Positions 7,382-11,487 of a DNA stretch of 11,487 bases are shown piece by piece. Both the position numbers and the translations under genes were made by a program. The first letter of the stretch is position 1; the number at the start of each line of letters is the position of its first letter. The DNA is from Bacteroidia bacterium (GTDB lineage: Bacteria > Bacteroidota > Bacteroidia > Flavobacteriales > Flavobacteriaceae). Below the pieces are notes generated by a model, which was not told where the DNA came from, did not search any database, and saw only the letters and a list, made by a program, of their open reading frames with translations. The stretch is from assembly GCA_030431085.1 (NCBI GenBank), contig JAUIJW010000058.1:1-11487 (forward strand). The letters run 5' to 3'.

Positions 7382-8097
7382 ATGAATCAAAAATCATTTA
7401 ATGACATTTTAAATTATAGAAGGTCTACCCGCAAATATGATCCTCAAAAACCAATCAATCAAAACATTGTTAAAGACTGTGTAAAAAAAGCCACTTTAGC
7501 TCCTAATAGTAGCAATATGCAGTTGTGGGAATTTCATCATGTAGTCCACCCAAATCTGCTAAAAATTGTTTTAACCAAAGTGCAGCAGCCACTGCCCAAC
7601 AAATGTTAGTTGTAGTTGTAAGAAAAGATTTATGGAAAGAAAGACAAAAAACTCACCTAAACTACTTAAAAAACCTGTTTAACAAACCTATTAAAAACTA
7701 TAATAGTCGAGAAAAATTTGCTTTTAACTATTATAACAAGATAATTCCATTTACCTATTTTGATTTTTTAGGTCTTTTCGGTTATATAAAGTATATCACA
7801 TTTTGGTGCATCGGGTTATTTAGACCAATTTATCGCCAAGCCCGTCATAGCGATATGAGAATTGTAGCTCACAAAAGCGCTGCTCTAGCAGCACAAACAT
7901 TTATGTTAGCAATGGCCGATGAAGGCTATGACACCTGCCCTATGGAAGGGATTGACACCTTACGAATTAAGAAAATGCTAAACTTACCCTATCAGTCTGA
8001 AATTAATATGGTTATCTCATGTGGTATTAGATTACCAGAAGGTATTTACGGTGAAAGGTTTAGAATCCCTTTCGACAAAGTTTATAAAGCTTGGTGA
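7382..8097 (+). pseudogene. Nitroreductase-family flavoprotein gene with a -1 frame change at 7561-7565
   Basis: The family uses FMN and NAD(P)H to reduce nitro compounds, quinones or related substrates. The N-terminal part starts at ATG 7382 and carries the FMN-contacting RRSTRKYD (13-20) and APNSSNMQLWEF. The frame then drifts out of homology and stops at 7609. The other frame picks up with KNCFNQSAAATAQQMLVVVV and continues through GYDTCPMEG and GIRLPEGIYGERFRIPF to TGA 8097. The junction is CTAAAAATT: inserting one A into the A5 run at 7561-7565 restores a single protein of 238 residues, a normal length for the family. The remaining sequence shows no other damage, so the lesion is recent or is a sequencing error. 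The gene starts 4 bases after the aldehyde dehydrogenase stop, implying one transcript. The C-terminal part alone would lack the N-terminal FMN site. Confidence 0.88.
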
Positions 8098-8119
8098 GTT
8101 TTAAGAAAATATTAAAACT
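8097..8119. repeat. Perfect 8-bp inverted repeat at the end of the nitroreductase gene
   Basis: AGTTTTAA (8097-8104) and TTAAAACT (8112-8119) flank a seven-base spacer; the first base belongs to the stop codon. All but two pairs are A-T and no T-run follows on the plus strand, so it is at best a weak 3'-end structure. In such AT-rich DNA it may be chance. Confidence 0.35.
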
Positions 8120-8194
8120 ATTCCCTACTAAATTAGTGTATTTTTAATTAAATTTACCATGTTTTAATTGTGCTCTTTATTGACAAAGAAAACC

Positions 8195-8251
8195 ATGATA
8201 GAAAATAATACCATTTGTTGTTTTATAGATTTTAGCTGTTGTTACATCTAA
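8195..8251 (+). CDS. Candidate cysteine leader peptide upstream of cysE (MIENNTICCFIDFSCCYI)
   Basis: An 18-residue ORF runs from ATG 8195 to TAA 8249-8251 and ends 47 bases before the cysE start. It has two adjacent Cys-Cys pairs (codons 8216-8221 and 8237-8242, all TGT), the second preceded by Ser, so 4 of 18 residues are cysteine. Cysteine is normally rare, and the genes that follow make cysteine from serine. By analogy with amino acid leader peptides, ribosomes would pause here when Cys-tRNA is short. No intrinsic terminator follows, so control would more likely act on cysE translation; the pairings described separately support this. Alternatives are a small metal- or thiol-reactive protein (a CC-x5-CC arrangement) or a chance ORF. 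No confident promoter was found upstream; TAATTGTG at 8165-8172 is one base from the -7 consensus. Confidence 0.6.
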   Translation: MIENNTICCFIDFSCCYI

Positions 8252-8294
8252 AACACTTCCATCATACATTCCACCTATATCTTATAAAACAGCA
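8216..8294 (+). promoter_or_regulatory. Possible cysteine-responsive RNA switch before cysE
   Basis: The segment 8216-8227, which is TGT TGT TTT ATA of the leader ORF and so contains the first Cys-Cys codons, pairs with 8283-8294 (TATAAAACAGCA) for 12 consecutive pairs with one G-U. After a one-base bulge, two more pairs form (8228-8229 with 8280-8281). The 3' arm ends 4 bases before the cysE ATG. A shorter competing helix is GCTGTT (8235-8240, overlapping the second Cys pair) with AACAGC (8288-8293). Both use the same arm next to the start codon. A ribosome held on the Cys codons would keep this arm open; completed translation would let it close. This is an inference from hand pairing. Confidence 0.5.
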
Positions 8295-8298
8295 TATC

Positions 8299-9093
8299 AT
8301 GACAAAACAAAATATTATACATCAGATTAAATCACACAAAATTAATCATCAATTAAACTTTGAACTTAAAGATAAAGTAGAAAAGTTTACAGATGACCTT
8401 TTTTATATGTTATTTGATGCCAATGTGGCTATAGACCAAAGCATGGATCAATTAGAACAAACCTTTGAAGAAATTACTAATATCGCTTGTAATCATCAAA
8501 AGTTCCCATGTACAAAAATTTGGCAAAAATTCATTGAAGAACTACCAGAATTGTTACATCTACTCAATTTAGACGCCCAATGTATTTACGATAATGACCC
8601 AGCATCTAATAGTGTTGAAGAGGTTTACCTCGCTTATCCTGGTTTTTTTGTTATTGCAGTTTACCGATTAAGTAATGCCCTTTATAAACATCAAACTCCT
8701 TTAGTACCTAGGTTAATGAGTGAATATGCCCATCGACTAACCGGCGTTGATATACATCCGGGTGCAACCATTGGCTCTTCATTTTTTATAGACCATGGAA
8801 CTGGTATTGTTATTGGTGAGACTACATTAATTAAAAACAATGTAAAAATCTATCAAGGTGTAACTCTAGGTGCCTTACAGGTATCTAAAGACATGAAAAA
8901 TGTAAAACGACACCCTACGGTGGAGCATAATGTTTGTATCTATGCTAATGCCACCATTCTAGGAGGAAACACCGTTATAGGAGAAAATTGTACGGTGGGC
9001 GGTAATGTATGGCTAACAGAATCTGTTCCTGCAAATAGTATCGTATATCATACATTCGAAACCAAATTAAAAACCAAACCAATTTTAAAATAA
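8299..9093 (+). CDS. cysE: Serine O-acetyltransferase CysE
   Basis: CysE transfers acetyl from acetyl-CoA to serine, giving O-acetylserine, the substrate of the cysteine synthase encoded next. The 264-residue protein has an N-terminal helical domain (about 1-130) and a C-terminal left-handed beta-helix of hexapeptide repeats (about 150-250). The catalytic region is clear: VDIHPGATIG (Asp151), DHGTGIVIGET (His166) and KRHPTV (His205) correspond to the Asp and His residues known from characterised CysE. I chose ATG 8299 rather than a TTG 60 bases upstream, because the extension is histidine-rich, not family-like, and overlaps the Cys leader ORF. The C-terminus ends PILK rather than with the terminal isoleucine that docks into CysK, so a stable synthase complex is not predicted. 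The stop is 2 bases before cysM. Confidence 0.93.
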   Translation: MTKQNIIHQIKSHKINHQLNFELKDKVEKFTDDLFYMLFDANVAIDQSMDQLEQTFEEITNIACNHQKFPCTKIWQKFIEELPELLHLLNLDAQCIYDNDPASNSVEEVYLAYPGFFVIAVYRLSNALYKHQTPLVPRLMSEYAHRLTGVDIHPGATIGSSFFIDHGTGIVIGETTLIKNNVKIYQGVTLGALQVSKDMKNVKRHPTVEHNVCIYANATILGGNTVIGENCTVGGNVWLTESVPANSIVYHTFETKLKTKPILK

Positions 9094-9095
9094 TC

Positions 9096-9986
9096 TTGAA
9101 TCGCACAGACTCCATACTCCATTTCATTGGTAACACTCCCTTAATAAAGGCTCAAAATTTACTATCAAATCCTAATGTATCTTTATACTTTAAACTCGAA
9201 GGCCAAAATCCTGGTGGTAGCGTTAAAGATAGAGCCGCTTTAAATATGATTGCTTCGGCCTTAGATCGTGAGGAGATTGATAAAAACTCTAAACTTATTG
9301 AAGCCACCAGTGGTAATACCGGAATTGCTTTGGCTATGATAGCTCAGTTATTTGGGCTAACCATTGAACTTGTAATGCCCGAAAATTCAACCAAAGAACG
9401 GGTGCAAACTATGCGTGCCTATGGTGCTAAAGTGACCTTGACTAAAGCAGAAAATGGTATCGAAGGATCTCGTGATTATGCCGATAAAAAAGTAGTTGAA
9501 GAGGGCTATACCATGCTGAATCAATTTGCAAATCATGATAATTGGAAAGCCCATTACAAAACTACAGGTCCTGAAATTTGGAAAGACACAAAGGGAAAAA
9601 TCACTCACTTTGTATCTGCCATGGGAACTACAGGTACTATTATGGGTACTTCTACATATTTAAAAGAGCAGAACTCTAAAATTGAAATTGTGGGCGTTCA
9701 ACCTACAGATGATGCTAAAATTCCAGGGATACGTAAATGGCCTAAAGCTTACTTACCTAAAATTTTCGATGCTTCTAAAGTTGATCAAGTTATTGAGGTT
9801 TCTGAAGAAGAAGCTCGTAAAACTACCCAGCAATTGGCTAAACAAGAAGGTATTTTTGCGGGTATGAGTAGTGGCGGTGCTGCAGCAGCAGCCATTAAAT
9901 TAGCTAAGCAGCTAAAAGAAGGCACCATTGTATCTATTATCTGTGATAGAGGTGATCGTTATTTATCGTCTGATCTGTTCAATTGA
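9096..9986 (+). CDS. cysM: Cysteine synthase B (O-acetylserine sulfhydrylase) CysM, TTG start
   Basis: This PLP enzyme forms cysteine from O-acetylserine and sulfide; CysM-type enzymes may also accept thiosulfate. The 296 residues show NPGGSVKDRAA (PLP Lys44), EATSGNTGIALA (substrate/PLP loop, TSGNTG at 71-76), AMGTTGTIMG (phosphate-binding loop), and SSGGAA (258-263). IPGIRKWPKAYLP (209-221) is a CysM-type segment that favours CysM over CysK. The start is TTG at 9096, two bases after the cysE stop. No ATG or GTG in this frame lies close enough, and MNRTDSILHFIGNTPL has the expected family N-terminus. The tight spacing and weak start codon suggest translation is coupled to cysE, so any control of cysE would extend to this gene. 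Confidence 0.95.
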   Translation: MNRTDSILHFIGNTPLIKAQNLLSNPNVSLYFKLEGQNPGGSVKDRAALNMIASALDREEIDKNSKLIEATSGNTGIALAMIAQLFGLTIELVMPENSTKERVQTMRAYGAKVTLTKAENGIEGSRDYADKKVVEEGYTMLNQFANHDNWKAHYKTTGPEIWKDTKGKITHFVSAMGTTGTIMGTSTYLKEQNSKIEIVGVQPTDDAKIPGIRKWPKAYLPKIFDASKVDQVIEVSEEEARKTTQQLAKQEGIFAGMSSGGAAAAAIKLAKQLKEGTIVSIICDRGDRYLSSDLFN

Positions 9987-10150
9987 CTTTATCATCATTA
10001 TAGAAAGTAAAACCCTAATATTCTCTTGTAGCCACGGTTAAAAAATATCATTGTACTCAAATATTAAACCTAATACCCACTATTTTCTTGAATTTCTTAG
10101 AGAACAATTACTAAAATTCTACCCTCTAAAAAGTAAATAAGTCTCTTAAT
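9987..10150. other. Convergent intergenic gap between cysM and the acylase gene
   Basis: These 164 bases separate the 3' ends of two convergent genes. I see no strong terminator for either direction. The only notable pairings are ACTTT/AAAGT just after cysM and TTAGAG (10097-10102) with CTCTAA (10124-10129), whose 21-base loop and lack of a proper T-run make them unconvincing. Confidence 0.5.
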
Positions 10151-11487
10151 TTATTCTTTTGGAATTATATTAAGTTGGGTCGATGATGTTATAATTTCAT
10201 CTTTATTAATCTTTAGCTTTACAAATTTACCTTCTAGATAATCGCTCGCCTGGTCTTTGTAAAATTTACTAAAAACATTACCAGATTGACCTGTAGGTAA
10301 AATGCCCACACTATTCTCAACATCACTAAAATCAATAATTCTTCTAGTTGAGGGACCAGCAGTGACTTGGTAGTGGCCATTTCCATTTATTTGAAAAATA
10401 TGATTATTAAGTACTTCATTACCTCCATTAGTAGTAAAAGGGCCTACATTAAAAATATGGCGTAATAGGGCAACCTTATCGAATGCATGTTTATGAGTAA
10501 CCGTAGTAACTCTATCCCATGTCCAATCATCTATATCATCACCTAGTTGGGTTTCTAATTCCGCTACAGCTTCATCTAAAGATTTGGTAAAGATCTCGTC
10601 TCTGTTCTCCTTGATGGTTTTGGTAGAAATGTCATCCCACCAAATAGACTTATACGATTTAATCTGCTTAGCTATTTGTCGTTTATACACATGTGTTTTT
10701 AAAAACTGATGAAATAAATCGTCTCCCATTTCATCTGCAAAAGTGTTAAAAAACAATCTGTAAATAAATTTATTATAAATAACAGGTGCTATGGCCTTTT
10801 TCGTATAACTACCATCCCATTCTTTTAATATATTTAAAGCTAATTCTTCATTCTTAGTTAATTTCAATTTTGATACTTTATCGACAATAATTTTAGTTAG
10901 TTGAGGTATGACTGATGAGGTAACATCAGTAATCATGTTTTGCATTTCTTTCGCTGTAATACTGTCTTTGTCCTTCAATAAATCTACAATTCTTTTGGCT
11001 CTATCCTCTGGTAAATAATAGCCTGGATAGAATTTTCCATCAATTTTTTCTGGCTGGTTATTTGCAGAATATACATATTGCCACCTCGGGTTTATTGCTT
11101 GAGGATTGTGTTCGAAACCCAGTGGAGTTGGACTTTCAGTTTTATTGATAATCAATTTAGAATCATAATCATTTTCATAATTCAATAGTTTAGCCGCTGC
11201 GAACCAAGCAATATTATTTTTAGCATCACCATACATCACATTTAAACCAGGGGCATGAATTTTCTCCACTCCTTTTTTAAATGTTTTAAGTGAAGTGGCA
11301 TGAGAAAGTTGATACGAAACGTCAAGCATGTGGTTAGGATATTTCGTATAAACCCATTCCATTTCTAAAGGTTCTTCGTTAGATATAGCATCAATAAAAT
11401 TATTCATTACGGGCCCATGTTGCCCCACCTTAATTTGAAAAACCACATCTTCCTCACCTTTCACCTTTATAGTCTCTTCTAGTACCG
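10151..11487 (-). CDS. Penicillin acylase family protein (N-terminal part cut by window edge)
   Basis: This is the C-terminal portion of an Ntn-hydrolase of the penicillin amidase family (peptidase family S45), which cleaves amide bonds in acyl-amino compounds such as acylated beta-lactams or acyl-homoserine lactones; the real substrate is unknown. The frame is open from the right edge to TAA 10151-10153, about 445 codons. A GTG at 11464 is not the start: upstream codons read VLEETIK and join smoothly to VKGEEDVVFQIKVGQHGPVM. Beta-chain signatures visible are GQHGPVMN, GLNVMYGDAKNNIAWFAA, a YYLPEDRAKRIVDLL segment, TTNGGNEVLNN and LPTGQSGNVFSKFYKDQ. The signal peptide, alpha chain and catalytic N-terminal Ser of the beta chain lie outside the window. 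Family members are about 750-800 residues and usually exported. Convergent with cysM. Confidence 0.88.
   Translation of the reverse strand, partial: VLEETIKVKGEEDVVFQIKVGQHGPVMNNFIDAISNEEPLEMEWVYTKYPNHMLDVSYQLSHATSLKTFKKGVEKIHAPGLNVMYGDAKNNIAWFAAAKLLNYENDYDSKLIINKTESPTPLGFEHNPQAINPRWQYVYSANNQPEKIDGKFYPGYYLPEDRAKRIVDLLKDKDSITAKEMQNMITDVTSSVIPQLTKIIVDKVSKLKLTKNEELALNILKEWDGSYTKKAIAPVIYNKFIYRLFFNTFADEMGDDLFHQFLKTHVYKRQIAKQIKSYKSIWWDDISTKTIKENRDEIFTKSLDEAVAELETQLGDDIDDWTWDRVTTVTHKHAFDKVALLRHIFNVGPFTTNGGNEVLNNHIFQINGNGHYQVTAGPSTRRIIDFSDVENSVGILPTGQSGNVFSKFYKDQASDYLEGKFVKLKINKDEIITSSTQLNIIPKE

Noticed and set aside
7525..8097. Separate ORF starting at ATG 7525 as a stand-alone protein
   Set aside because: Its first dozen residues (MGISSCSPPKSA) are out-of-frame translation of the upstream nitroreductase sequence; real homology begins only after the A5 run.
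8239..8298. N-terminal extension of CysE from TTG 8239
   Set aside because: The added 20 residues are His-rich and unlike CysE N-termini, overlap the Cys leader ORF and need a TTG, whereas ATG 8299 gives a normal length.
9387..9608. 73-codon minus-strand ORF inside cysM
   Set aside because: Antisense to a clear PLP enzyme frame with all motifs intact; a shadow.
9682..9867. 61-codon plus-strand ORF inside cysM
   Set aside because: Out-of-frame shadow of the cysM coding sequence.
10097..10129. TTAGAG/CTCTAA inverted repeat as a terminator between convergent genes
   Set aside because: Only 6 pairs with a 21-base loop, and the downstream sequence has no proper T-run on either strand.
11462..11464. 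GTG at 11464 as the start of the acylase gene
   Set aside because: The frame stays open to the window edge with family-like residues before it, and the essential N-terminal half of the enzyme would be missing.

Overview
This AT-rich window reads as chromosomal DNA of a member of the Bacteroidota, most likely a flavobacterium (Flavobacteriaceae). The support is the protein repertoire (short LeuA, class-3-like aldehyde dehydrogenase, a CysE-CysM pair, a lysine-rich unknown protein of flavobacterial style), the lack of Shine-Dalgarno sequences, and several -7 promoter boxes of the Bacteroidota form TAnnTTTG. The genus cannot be fixed from the sequence alone. No RNA genes, insertion sequences, CRISPR arrays or prophage genes are visible.

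Layout. Minus strand, 1-3474: the start and most of ilvD (its last residues lie off the left edge). It is preceded by a compact attenuator at 1793-1936: a -7 box, a 19-residue leader peptide rich in Ile/Val/Leu, a possible antiterminator and an intrinsic terminator. Further upstream is a long unknown helical gene (1943-3474) split by a -1 frame change. A 150-base divergent gap (3475-3624) leads to the plus-strand leucine genes leuA and leuB, 5 bases apart. They end in a perfect 14-bp terminator hairpin whose T-run touches the start codon of a class-3-like aldehyde dehydrogenase gene (6001). A nitroreductase-family gene follows after 4 bases and is also broken by a -1 frame change. After about 200 non-coding bases comes the cysteine pair cysE-cysM (8299-9986), preceded by an 18-codon ORF with two Cys-Cys codon pairs. 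On the minus strand at the right edge is the C-terminal part of a penicillin-acylase-family Ntn hydrolase.

How the genes work together. ilvD and leuA-leuB belong to branched-chain amino acid synthesis: IlvD makes the 2-keto acids for Val and Ile, and LeuA/LeuB lead from 2-ketoisovalerate towards Leu. CysE and CysM make cysteine from serine in two steps through O-acetylserine. The main interest is regulation. Two amino acid units carry leader peptides encoding their own end products. The ilvD leader looks like transcription attenuation with a recognisable terminator/antiterminator switch. The cysE leader has no terminator; instead its first Cys-Cys codons form one arm of a 12-bp helix whose other arm lies just upstream of the cysE start, and the second Cys-Cys region offers a shorter helix with the same arm. 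This suggests a cysteine-sensing translational switch. Both are inferences from sequence and need testing.

Two genes carry net -1 lesions next to A5 runs. They could be real inactivations or homopolymer sequencing errors.
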